DNA of 13,411 nucleotides from assembly GCA_041946865.1 (NCBI GenBank), contig JBHGBF010000158.1, forward strand, positions 1-13,411. The letters run 5' to 3'. A program made the position numbers and the translations under genes. The DNA comes from RPQK01 sp041946865 (GTDB lineage: Bacteria; Acidobacteriota; UBA6911; RPQK01). Below are positions 1-7,158 of the stretch, piece after piece; positions within the stretch are counted from its first letter, which is position 1, and every line of letters starts with the position of its first letter. Under the pieces are notes generated by a model. It ran no database searches and was not told the DNA's origin. It saw only the letters and a list, made by a program, of their open reading frames with translations.

Positions 1-504
1 GCCTTCGAGGCTTGGTAAAGCACCGGCCTCTCTCCTCGTTGCTGCCACAGTCCGAACAAGAAACTGAGGGGTTACGCCCATAACATGAAAACTCTTGACT
101 TTCGCGAACAGCTTGCCCCTGACATCGGATGCTCTCAAGCGCGCAGCCGCTCCCGGGGCAAAAATAAACCGGCGGGAACCTTCTCGTTCGTACTGCACGA
201 AGGCGACGCCGGTGGCGTTGCGGTTGTCCACGCGAACACAGGACACATCCACGGCGTCGGCCTTCAGCTTGTTCAGAATCACTTTGCCGAAATCATCGTC
301 GCCGACAACTCCGATCATCCCGGCGGTCAGATTCCGGGTTCTCCCCATGCGGGCGGCTACATCTGCGAAAATGCAGGGCGCCCCGCTCGGAAACGGCCCT
401 TTGTAGACGCCGCCGACATGGGCGTGGGGAACTCCCACCTCAGCCCGCATGATCTCGACGAGCATTTCGCCCGCGCAGATGATGTCCGGCGTTACAGCGG
501 CCAT
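1..504 (-). CDS. PfkB-family carbohydrate kinase, N-terminal part (cut by window edge)
   Basis: This is a partial gene: 168 codons are open from an ATG at 504 down to base 1, and the C-terminal half lies outside the window. The translation starts MAAVTPDIICAGEMLVEIM and has two typical N-terminal PfkB/ribokinase signatures: PSGAPCIFADVAARMG (about residues 39-54), the sugar-binding glycine segment, and GVVGDDDFG (about 65-73). The later ATGVAFV segment also fits. Such kinases phosphorylate a free sugar or keto-sugar acid with ATP in the cytoplasm. The ATP site and the catalytic GAGD motif would lie beyond the edge, so activity cannot be judged. The ATG directly follows the TAA of the upstream dehydrogenase, so translation is probably coupled. 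Pairing with a polyol-type dehydrogenase suggests a ketose or deoxy-keto-acid substrate, but this is inference. The last 25 or so residues (bases 1-80) match the family poorly, and a frameshift there cannot be excluded. Confidence 0.88.
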   Translation of the reverse strand, partial: MAAVTPDIICAGEMLVEIMRAEVGVPHAHVGGVYKGPFPSGAPCIFADVAARMGRTRNLTAGMIGVVGDDDFGKVILNKLKADAVDVSCVRVDNRNATGVAFVQYEREGSRRFIFAPGAAARLRASDVRGKLFAKVKSFHVMGVTPQFLVRTVAATRREAGALPSLEG

Positions 505-1587
505 TTACTCGCCTTTCACGCTGATCATGACTTTGATGTGGTCCCGGGCCTGCGTGTCGGCCAGCCGAAAGGCCTCGGCGCCCTGGTCCAAATCCGTCAC
601 CTTGGTGATCATCGGTTCGACGCGGACGGTGCCCCGGTAAATAGCGTCGACGGCGTCCGTAATATCACGCAGTGTGTACATCAGCGACCCAATGATATTG
701 AATTCCCGGTCCTGGACCCACGCCGCGTTAAAGCCGTTTACCAGCTTTCCAAAGACCCCGAGGACGACGATCGTGCCGCCTTTGCGACAGATTCTCACGC
801 TTTCGTTGAGCGAGTCCTCGACGCCCACGCACTCAAAAACCAGATCGACCCCTTCAAAGCCCATGATTTCCGGCCTGCGCTCCAGGTAGGCGGATACCGA
901 TTCCCCGCTGGAAAGATTTAGGGCGTGCGTGGCGCCCAGTTTCCCGGCGAGGCTCAGGCGATTTTCAAAGAAGTCTGCAACGAGGAGGATCTTCGCCCCA
1001 GCCAGGCGGGCGAACTGGAGGACGCTCAAGCCGATGGTGCCTGCCCCAATGATCACGGCGTGATCGCCGACGTTCAGGCCGGATCGGCGGACAGCGTGAA
1101 GCCCGACGGCCAGAGGTTCCGTCATCGCGGCTTTCTTGAGAGACATTGTCGGAGGGATTTTCACTACCTTGCGGGCCGGTGCGACGAACCTATCGGCCAT
1201 CATGCCCTTGGTTCGCTCGGTGACCTGGCATCCCATGACCTTCAGGTTTTCGCAGATGTTGTACCGTCCGCTCCGGCAGTTGTGACAAGAGCCGCAATTC
1301 AGGTTGGGTTCGAACGTCACCTTGTCCCCGACCTGTAACCCCCACGCCTCGGCGCCCTTTCCGAGCTTGGAAATGATGCCGGCGCCCTCGTGTCCGGGGT
1401 AGGCTGGCGTCGGAACGAAGGGATGCATGCCGCGGTAGGCGTGCACGTCGGAGCCGCAGATGCCGCAGAAGGCGATCTCGACCTGGACCTCATTTTCCGC
1501 CGGCTCGATTTCCGGGATCCGGCCGATGACGACTTCGAATGGCTTTGGGACCTGCAGTTGACGCATCATTGGCTCGCCTTTTAGCAT
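505..1587 (-). CDS. Zinc-dependent medium-chain alcohol/polyol dehydrogenase (sorbitol/threonine dehydrogenase-like)
   Basis: The 360-residue product is a cytoplasmic NAD(P)-dependent medium-chain dehydrogenase that would oxidise a secondary alcohol, typically a polyol or sugar acid. Catalytic zinc ligands are visible as GICGSD (Cys44), GHE (His66, Glu67) and TEPLAV (Glu157). The structural zinc lobe has Cys98, Cys101, Cys104 and Cys112. The Rossmann loop is GAGTIG (181-186), with Asp205 at the end of the second strand, which favours NAD. The length is normal for the family. The start is uncertain. The ATG at 1587 has GAGG five bases upstream. The tandem ATGs at 1569 and 1566 also have an AAGG at suitable distance and give the N-terminus (MRQLQVP) closer to relatives. 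The gene is first in a minus-strand operon with the kinase and diverges from the oxidase operon. A TAGAAT -10 element lies at 1613-1608 and the operator-like palindrome covers its -35 position. The exact substrate is unknown; galactitol, sorbitol or L-galactonate-type substrates are possible. Confidence 0.92.
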   Translation of the reverse strand: MLKGEPMMRQLQVPKPFEVVIGRIPEIEPAENEVQVEIAFCGICGSDVHAYRGMHPFVPTPAYPGHEGAGIISKLGKGAEAWGLQVGDKVTFEPNLNCGSCHNCRSGRYNICENLKVMGCQVTERTKGMMADRFVAPARKVVKIPPTMSLKKAAMTEPLAVGLHAVRRSGLNVGDHAVIIGAGTIGLSVLQFARLAGAKILLVADFFENRLSLAGKLGATHALNLSSGESVSAYLERRPEIMGFEGVDLVFECVGVEDSLNESVRICRKGGTIVVLGVFGKLVNGFNAAWVQDREFNIIGSLMYTLRDITDAVDAIYRGTVRVEPMITKVTDLDQGAEAFRLADTQARDHIKVMISVKGE

Positions 1588-1607
1588 GTTCCCCTCATCG
1601 CCGGGCT

Positions 1608-1636
1608 ATTCTACATCAGACTTTGTTCTTTACACA
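1608..1636 (-). promoter_or_regulatory. Probable promoter of the dehydrogenase-kinase operon
   Basis: Read on the minus strand, TAGAAT (1613-1608) is a good -10 hexamer. The -35 position 17 bases upstream (1636-1631) reads GTGTGT, a poor match, and lies inside the CACACGTGTG palindrome. A start near 1601 would leave a leader of about 14 bases to the ATG at 1587. Bound regulator would block the -35 region. This is inferred from sequence only. Confidence 0.45.
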
Positions 1637-1641
1637 CGTGT
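1632..1641. promoter_or_regulatory. Operator-like palindrome in divergent region (LacI-type, CACACGTGTG)
   Basis: This 10-bp perfect palindrome has a central CG, as is usual for LacI-family operators. It contains the same ACACGTGT core (1633-1640) as the 14-bp palindrome beside the lacI gene at 9446-9459. It sits between the two divergent operons, over the -35 position of the dehydrogenase promoter and 7 bases before the TTGCCA of the oxidase promoter. It is therefore placed to control both. The flanks differ from the lacI-side site, so affinity may be lower. Confidence 0.5.
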
Positions 1642-1647
1642 GCACAT

Positions 1648-1677
1648 TTTGCCAAACTGCAAGGCGCCGAAATTGGG
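1648..1677 (+). promoter_or_regulatory. Possible promoter of the oxidase-ABC transporter operon
   Basis: TTGCCA (1648-1653) is a 5/6 match to a -35 element. It is followed after 18 bases by TTGGGT (1672-1677), a weak -10 similar to the TAGGGT proposed for the outer-membrane gene. The ribosome binding site GAGGA (1690-1694) lies five bases before the ATG at 1700. The -10 is weak, so the assignment is tentative. Confidence 0.35.
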
Positions 1678-1699
1678 TATTTTCGACTTGAGGACGACA

Positions 1700-4561
1700 A
1701 TGAACCACGAACCATCGCAGCTGGCGGCCGAGTTGAAGAAGCTGGCCCGAGGCGAGGTGTATGGTGACATCATCCATCGGGTCGCGTTCAGCACCGACGC
1801 GAGCAGCTACCGGATATTGCCGCAGTGTGTGGTCGCACCGCGAGACACCAGGGATATCGTGGCGGTTGTCCGGTATGCGGCCGAACACAGGATCCCTGTC
1901 GCTCCCCGGGGCGCCGGGAGCGGTGTGGCCGGAGAATCGCTATGCAGCGGCATCGTTTTCGACATGACGCGTCATATGAATCGGATCCTGGAAGTCACCG
2001 ACGAGAGCGTCGTCTGTGAGCCGGGGGCCGTCCTCGATGATGTGAACAAGCGCCTGGCGAAGCTTCGCAGAAAGATCGGGCCGGACCCGTCGAGCGCAAA
2101 CCGTGCCACGATCGGAGGTGTGACGGGGAACAACGCGACCGGCGCCCATTCGCTGCAATACGGGCATATCGCCCGGTACCTCGAGTCGGTCGAGGCGATT
2201 CTGGCGGACGGGACTGTGGTGGAGCTGACGAACGGCATGAGCGCCGGAAACGGGCCGGGTGACAGGGCCGGTGCGCTGGCCGGGGAATGCTGGCGCCTGC
2301 TGTCCGCGTCTCGGGCTACGATTGAAAAGGCACTTCCCAAGACCCGGCGCAATCGCAGCGGCTACAACATTGCGGGTGTTTGTCGCGCCGGCACCGTGGA
2401 CATGGCGCGCCTGCTGGCTGGGTCGGAAGGCACCCTCGCGATCTTCACCCGGCTTACCGTGCGAACCGTTCCCCTGCCGGCCATGAAAGGGCTTCTTCAG
2501 CTCGAGTTCGACTCGCTGGAAAAGGCGGCCCGGGCCGTTCCCGCTATCGTCGAGACTGGTCCGGCGGCTTGCGAGATGATGGATGAGTCGCTGATCACGC
2601 TGGCCGTCGATCAATTGCCGCAGTACCGGGACATCCTGCCGGCGGGCGCGGCGGCGCTTCTTCTGATCGAGCATGTGGGCGCCTCGCAAGACGAGGTGCG
2701 CGAGAAGATCGCGAAGACCGACCGGGCCGCGGCTGGCATGGCGACGAGGCGGACGATCATCACCGACCTCCAGGCCCAGGCCCGGGTGTGGAAATCCCGC
2801 AAGGACGCGGGCCCGCTGCTATACCGCAATCGCAGCCGCAAACATCCGGCGGAGTTCATGGAAGACGTGAGCGTTGACCACACTCATCTGGCCGATTACA
2901 TCACGGGGCTCCAGCAGATCCTGCGCAAGTACGACACCAGAGTGTCCTTTTTTGGCCACGCGGGTGACGGTGAATTGCACCTGCGTCCCTACCTGGATCT
3001 GGGCGATCCGAAGGACCGGGAGAAGATGCTGGCCATTGCCGAGGATGTCTTCTCGCTGGCCTGGTCGCTGGGGGGCTCTATCAGCGGCGAGCATGCCGAC
3101 GGCCTCGTCCGGGCCGCATTTGTCCGCCGGCAGTACGGCGATCACTATTACGACATCCTGAAGCGGATCAAAAGGATATTCGATCCCGCAGGACTGATGA
3201 ATCCGGGCAAAATCCTGAATGAAGACCCGAACGTCATGTTCACGAGCCTGCGGCGGGCCCACCGGGTGCTGCCCGAGCGGACCAGGTCCGAAATGCTGTT
3301 CCGGCCCGGTGAGCTGGAGCTCGAGCTTGAACAGTGTTACGGGTGCGGATTGTGTCTGGGGCGGGAGCCGGTCCTTCGCATGTGCCCGGTTTTTCGGGCG
3401 ACGGCCGGAGAACTGGGCAGTTCCCGGGCCAAAGCCAACCTGCTCCATTACTGGGCGACCGGCCAGCTGAGCGAGGACGACTTCGAATCGTCGGAGTTCC
3501 GCCGGTTCCTGGATCTGTGCGTCAACTGCAAGATGTGCGAGCGTGAATGCCCTTCCGGGGTCCGGATTTCGACACTGATGGCTGCCGCCCGCGCCGAATA
3601 CGCTCGCCGGAAAGGATTCAGGCGCGCGGAAGCCGTGCTCAGCCGGAATCGTTACCTCAGCTCCGCAGGCAGCGCGCTCAGCGGGCTGGCAAACCTCGGG
3701 ATGAATCTGCCGGGCAGCGGTGTGCTGGTGGAGAGACTGTTCGGTCTCGACAGACGCCGCAAACTGCCGCGGTTCGCCCGCGGTTCGTTTCTCCGGGCCG
3801 GGCGGAATTATCTGACCGCATGCGCGCCCCTTCACGACCCGGTGGCCAAAGTCGCGTATTTCATTGACGCCTACGCCAACTACCACGACCTCGAGTTGGG
3901 CTTTGCAGTGGTGAATGTGCTGCGCCACAACGGGGTCGAGGTGGTCCTGCCCGAGCAGCGGCCCGCCCCGCTGCCCGCGATCGTGTACGGGGACGTGAGG
4001 ACCGCGCGCACAGACCTGTCGTACAGCACCAGCCACCTGGCCGAGGCCGTGCGCCAGGGCTGCAAGATCGTCTGCTCGGAGCCCAGTGCCGCCCTGTGTC
4101 TCAGAGAGGAATTGCGGCACTACGTCGAAGGGGACGCGGCGTCCCTGGTAGCTGAAAACACCATCGAGCTGATGAGTTTTCTCCAGGACCTGCGCCGGCT
4201 CGGCAAGCTCAAGGCGCCCTTGTCCCCTGTCTCAGGACGATTTGCCTATCATCTGCCGTGTCACCTCAGGGCCACGGGGGACGAGACGGTGACCGTCCGC
4301 CTGCTGCGCGAGCACTTTGGCGCAGAAGTGACCGACCTGCAGGCCGGCTGTTGCGGCCTGTCGGGCACGTTCGGCTTGCAGAAGAAAAACTATGAGCTGG
4401 CTTCCCGGATCTCGGAGAGCCTGGCCGGGGCCTTGCGAGCCGCGGCGGCACCGGTGGCCCTGACCGAATGCGCCGCCTGCAAAATGCAAATCGAGCACAT
4501 CGCCGAGATGGGAGCCATTCACCCCATCAAGCTATTGGCGCAGGCGTATGGACTGAGGTGA
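1700..4561 (+). CDS. FAD-linked oxidase fused to Fe-S (CCG-domain) subunit, YdiJ/GlcD-GlcF type
   Basis: The 953-residue fusion probably oxidises a 2-hydroxy acid (lactate, glycolate, 2-hydroxyglutarate or sugar-acid type) and passes electrons through Fe-S clusters towards quinone at the inner membrane. The N-terminal FAD domain shows PRGAGSG (69-75), PDPSSANRATIGG (128-140) and GSEGT (241-245). The oxidase C-terminal domain has GHAGDGELH (His420, His427) and SGEHADG (462-468). Two 4Fe-4S sites follow: Cys546/549/552/562 and Cys607/610/613/617. The C-terminal cysteine-rich region keeps one complete motif, Cys854, CCG at 884-886, and Cys924/Cys927. The preceding copy has lost its CCG (residues 751-757 read PEQRPAP) and its first Cys (IDAYANY, 722-728). 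The ATG at 1700 has GAGGA five bases upstream. The open frame extends back to 1586, but that extension would translate the control region. The gene leads the operon, 27 bases before the ABC ATPase, which suggests that its substrate derives from what is imported. Confidence 0.9.
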   Translation: MNHEPSQLAAELKKLARGEVYGDIIHRVAFSTDASSYRILPQCVVAPRDTRDIVAVVRYAAEHRIPVAPRGAGSGVAGESLCSGIVFDMTRHMNRILEVTDESVVCEPGAVLDDVNKRLAKLRRKIGPDPSSANRATIGGVTGNNATGAHSLQYGHIARYLESVEAILADGTVVELTNGMSAGNGPGDRAGALAGECWRLLSASRATIEKALPKTRRNRSGYNIAGVCRAGTVDMARLLAGSEGTLAIFTRLTVRTVPLPAMKGLLQLEFDSLEKAARAVPAIVETGPAACEMMDESLITLAVDQLPQYRDILPAGAAALLLIEHVGASQDEVREKIAKTDRAAAGMATRRTIITDLQAQARVWKSRKDAGPLLYRNRSRKHPAEFMEDVSVDHTHLADYITGLQQILRKYDTRVSFFGHAGDGELHLRPYLDLGDPKDREKMLAIAEDVFSLAWSLGGSISGEHADGLVRAAFVRRQYGDHYYDILKRIKRIFDPAGLMNPGKILNEDPNVMFTSLRRAHRVLPERTRSEMLFRPGELELELEQCYGCGLCLGREPVLRMCPVFRATAGELGSSRAKANLLHYWATGQLSEDDFESSEFRRFLDLCVNCKMCERECPSGVRISTLMAAARAEYARRKGFRRAEAVLSRNRYLSSAGSALSGLANLGMNLPGSGVLVERLFGLDRRRKLPRFARGSFLRAGRNYLTACAPLHDPVAKVAYFIDAYANYHDLELGFAVVNVLRHNGVEVVLPEQRPAPLPAIVYGDVRTARTDLSYSTSHLAEAVRQGCKIVCSEPSAALCLREELRHYVEGDAASLVAENTIELMSFLQDLRRLGKLKAPLSPVSGRFAYHLPCHLRATGDETVTVRLLREHFGAEVTDLQAGCCGLSGTFGLQKKNYELASRISESLAGALRAAAAPVALTECAACKMQIEHIAEMGAIHPIKLLAQAYGLR

Positions 4562-4576
4562 ACGGCTCCAGCTGAC

Positions 4577-4591
4577 AGGTGGTTCCCATTG
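4577..4591 (+). promoter_or_regulatory. Ribosome binding site deciding a TTG start
   Basis: AGGTGG (4577-4582) lies six bases before TTG at 4589. No ATG occurs in frame before the conserved first strand of the ATPase, so TTG is the most likely start. Confidence 0.6.
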
Positions 4592-6091
4592 GAAAGCCCG
4601 ACGATTCTCAAACTGCGCGGCATCCGCAAGACCTACCCCGGAGTCGTCGCTCTGGAAGACGTGGATTTCGACCTCCGGCGAGGAGAAGTTCACATTCTGC
4701 TTGGGGAGAACGGGGCAGGGAAATCCACGCTGGTCAAGATCCTGAGCGGCGCTTGCCGGCGGACCAGCGGGCGCATCTATCTCGAGGAGATAGAGACTGA
4801 CATCAAGAACCCCAGGCAGGCCGAGGACTTGAGCATCCGCGTGATCCACCAGGAACTGAACCTGGTCCCTTATCTCTCGGTCGCCGACAACCTTTTTCTC
4901 GGGCGGGAACCCGCTCTGTTCCCGGGGATTCTCGACCAGGCCTCCATGAACGAATCAGCCAAACGACTGCTGGCCGGCCTTGGTCTGGACATCGACCCCC
5001 GGAAGCCGGTGCGGAGCCTGGGGATCGCCGAACAACAAATGGTGGAAATCGCCAAGGCGCTCTCCGCTGATGCCCGGATTCTGATCATGGATGAGCCGAC
5101 CTCGGCTCTCACAGAAAGTGAGATTCGGCAGCTCTTTGCGACCATCCGGAGACTCAAACAGCAAGGGGTCTCGATCGTCTATATCTCTCATCGCCTCGAA
5201 GAGGCTTTCGAAATCGGCGACCGGGTCAGCGTTCTGCGGGACGGGAGGCTGGTCGCAACACGTCCGGTTTCCGGTGTCACGCAACCCGAGCTGATCCGCC
5301 TCATGGTCGATCGCGAGCTCAAGGAGCAGTTTCCTAAACAAAAGGCGCGCCTGGGTGAGGAAGTCCTGCGCGTCGACGGCCTGAGTAAGGACGGGGCTTT
5401 CACGGCAGTCAGCTTCTCGCTTCGCCGGGGTGAAGTGCTGGGTATTGCCGGGCTGATGGGTTCGGGACGCACAGAGCTTGCCCGGGTGCTTTTCGGTGTT
5501 GATCGGGCTGACCAAGGCGAGATCTTTGTGCGCGGACAGCGTTGTGACATTCGTTCCGTGCAAGCGGCTATCAAGCTGAAGATGGGGTTTGTCACGGAAG
5601 ACCGAAAGTCGGAAGGGCTTGTCCTTAACCTCTCGGTCAAAGACAACATTTGTCTGCCCAGCGTACCGCGTTTCTCCAGGCTGGGCGTGATGAGGGGGAG
5701 AAAAGAGCAGCAAGCAGCGCTCGGATATGTCCGGCAGCTGGCGATCAAAACCCCGAGCCTGGGCCAAAGAGTAGTTCTTCTGAGCGGCGGCAATCAGCAA
5801 AAAGTGGTCCTCGGTAAATGGCTCTGTTCAAACGCGGAAATCCTGATCCTGGACGAGCCGACGCGCGGCATCGACGTCGGCGCCAAGGTCGAAATCTACG
5901 AGTGGATGAATAGGTTGGCTTCGGAAGGGGCCGCCATTCTCATGATTTCCTCGGAATTGCCGGAAATCCTGGGGATGAGCGACCGAATCCTGGTGATGCG
6001 ACGCGGCCGGATCGCGGCTGAGTTTCCTGCTCCTGAAGCCACACAAGAACGAATTCTGGAGGCTGCTCTCGGATCATATGTTCAACCTTAG
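4589..6091 (+). CDS. Sugar ABC transporter ATP-binding protein, RbsA/MglA type (two ABC domains)
   Basis: The 500-residue product is the cytoplasmic ATPase of a ribose/galactose-class importer, with two ABC domains in one chain. Domain 1 has Walker A GENGAGKST (39-47), a signature-like LGIAEQQMVEIAK, and Walker B LIMDEPTSAL. Domain 2 has the degenerate Walker A GLMGSGRTEL usual in this family, a canonical signature LSGGNQQKV and Walker B LILDEPTRGID. One intact composite ATP site and one degenerate site are typical of RbsA/MglA. Length is normal (about 500). Translation starts at TTG with AGGTGG upstream. The gene follows the oxidase by 27 bases, and its 3' end overlaps the permease start by 14 bases. 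The gene order ATPase, permease, binding protein matches rbsACB. Substrates of this class are pentoses, hexoses and polyols; which one applies here is not determined. Confidence 0.95.
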   Translation: MESPTILKLRGIRKTYPGVVALEDVDFDLRRGEVHILLGENGAGKSTLVKILSGACRRTSGRIYLEEIETDIKNPRQAEDLSIRVIHQELNLVPYLSVADNLFLGREPALFPGILDQASMNESAKRLLAGLGLDIDPRKPVRSLGIAEQQMVEIAKALSADARILIMDEPTSALTESEIRQLFATIRRLKQQGVSIVYISHRLEEAFEIGDRVSVLRDGRLVATRPVSGVTQPELIRLMVDRELKEQFPKQKARLGEEVLRVDGLSKDGAFTAVSFSLRRGEVLGIAGLMGSGRTELARVLFGVDRADQGEIFVRGQRCDIRSVQAAIKLKMGFVTEDRKSEGLVLNLSVKDNICLPSVPRFSRLGVMRGRKEQQAALGYVRQLAIKTPSLGQRVVLLSGGNQQKVVLGKWLCSNAEILILDEPTRGIDVGAKVEIYEWMNRLASEGAAILMISSELPEILGMSDRILVMRRGRIAAEFPAPEATQERILEAALGSYVQP

Positions 6092-7025
6092 GCCTTTCCT
6101 CTGGCACTACGGCCGGCAAATCGGCACCCTGCTCGGCCTGATCGCCTTGTCCACGGTCCTGTGGATCCTGTCCCCCCATTTTCTGACCGTCTCCAACGCG
6201 ATCAATGTCGCGCAACAGACCGCCATCAATGCCGTGATCGCGGCGGGCATGACCTATGTCATCATTACCGCGGGGATCGACCTGTCGGTGGGGTCAATCC
6301 TCGCCCTGGCTGGTGTGGTTCTCGGGAGCGCGCTGCATGCCGGCATTCCGATCCCTTACGCCATCCTCATGGCCCTGACGATCGGCTTTGGCTGCGGGAT
6401 GGTCAACGGCCTGCTGATCACCCTTGGCGGGCTCCCGCCGTTTATCGCCACACTGGGGATGATGAGCGTGGCCCGCGGCGCCGCGCTGATGTTTACCCAG
6501 GGCCGCCCAGTCTCAGGCTTTTCCGAGAGCTTTCGAGCACTGGCCACGAAGGAGGTGCTTCACGTCCCGTCGCCGGTCTGGATCATGCTTGCGGTCTACG
6601 TGCTCGCGCACCTCGTCCTGACCCGCACCAGGTTGGGGAGGTACACCTATGCGATCGGCGGGAATGAACAGGCTGCCCTCCTTTCAGGCGTGAATACAAA
6701 GTGGTACAAGGCACTGGTCTATAGTTTTTCCGGCATGCTGAGTGGGTTGGCCGCGGTCATCCTCACCGCCCGGCTGAATTCCGCGCAGCCGATAGCCGGG
6801 ATCATGTACGAGTTGGACGCCATTGCCGCAACGGTCATCGGCGGGACCAGCCTGATGGGCGGGGAAGGCAGAGTCGTGGGCACGCTCGTCGGCGCTTTGA
6901 TCATGGGGGTGCTGCGAAACGGTCTGAACCTGCTGGGAGTCTCATCCTTCCTGCAGCAGGTCGTGATCGGGTCCGTGATTATTTTTGCTGTCCTGATCGA
7001 TATGGCGTTGAAAAGGCAAAAGTAG
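6078..7025 (+). CDS. Sugar ABC transporter permease, RbsC type
   Basis: The 315-residue inner-membrane permease has eight or more hydrophobic segments and the hallmarks of the RbsC/BPD_transp_2 family. These include AGIDLSVGSILALAGV (about residues 65-80), PPFIATLGMMSVARGAALM, and the C-terminal IGGTSLMGGEGRVVGTLVGA stretch followed by NGLNLLG. Length is normal. The ATG at 6078 overlaps the ATPase gene by 14 bases. The only good Shine-Dalgarno sequence (GGAGG near 6058) is about 15 bases away, so initiation probably depends on translational coupling. It would pair as a homodimer with the RbsA-like ATPase and receive substrate from the lipoprotein encoded at 7159-8115. Confidence 0.95.
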   Translation: MFNLRPFLWHYGRQIGTLLGLIALSTVLWILSPHFLTVSNAINVAQQTAINAVIAAGMTYVIITAGIDLSVGSILALAGVVLGSALHAGIPIPYAILMALTIGFGCGMVNGLLITLGGLPPFIATLGMMSVARGAALMFTQGRPVSGFSESFRALATKEVLHVPSPVWIMLAVYVLAHLVLTRTRLGRYTYAIGGNEQAALLSGVNTKWYKALVYSFSGMLSGLAAVILTARLNSAQPIAGIMYELDAIAATVIGGTSLMGGEGRVVGTLVGALIMGVLRNGLNLLGVSSFLQQVVIGSVIIFAVLIDMALKRQK

Positions 7026-7033
7026 CCCTGCAG

Positions 7034-7071
7034 GGAGCGCAGGCGGGCCGTTTGGTGTGGTTGCCTGCTCC
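7034..7071 (+). repeat. Imperfect inverted repeat between permease and binding-protein genes (hairpin 1)
   Basis: GGAG-CG-CAGGC (7034-7044) can pair with GCCTGCTCC (7063-7071), leaving a two-base bulge and an 18-base loop. There is no T-run after it, so it is more likely an mRNA hairpin or a short repeat than a terminator. Confidence 0.5.
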
Positions 7072-7107
7072 TCTGGTGCGCCAGCGAAGGTTGACCGTGG
7101 CCTGGCG

Positions 7108-7132
7108 GCGCAGGCAGGCAGGACGCCTGTGC
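7108..7132 (+). repeat. Hairpin 2 before the binding-protein gene
   Basis: GCGCAGGC (7108-7115) pairs with GCCTGTGC (7125-7132) through eight pairs, one of them G-U, around a nine-base loop. It shares the GCGCAGGC word with hairpin 1. It ends 15 bases before the GGAGG (7148-7152) of the binding-protein gene. It could shield upstream mRNA from decay or lower read-through. Confidence 0.5.
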
Positions 7133-7158
7133 TCCGAGGAGGGCGTTGGAGGCCGGAA

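Noticed and set aside
85..921. Plus-strand open frame of 278 codons at the left end
   Set aside because: It lies antisense to the kinase and dehydrogenase and crosses their junction. Both minus-strand proteins have clear family motifs, and the plus-strand product has none.
1586..1699. 38-residue N-terminal extension of the oxidase from an earlier start
   Set aside because: It would translate across the palindrome and promoter elements. The ATG at 1700 has a well-placed GAGGA and begins just before the conserved domain.
2819..4120. Minus-strand open frame of 433 codons within the oxidase gene
   Set aside because: It is opposite the Fe-S and oxidase C-terminal coding sequence, is low in recognisable motifs, and is typical of shadow frames in GC-rich genes.
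4955..5800. Minus-strand open frame of 281 codons within the ABC ATPase gene
   Set aside because: It lies antisense to strongly conserved ATPase motifs, and its product has no recognisable domain.
7057..7158. 34-residue extension of the binding protein
   Set aside because: It reads through the hairpin repeats and would move the lipoprotein signal inward. The ATG at 7159 has GGAGG at correct spacing.
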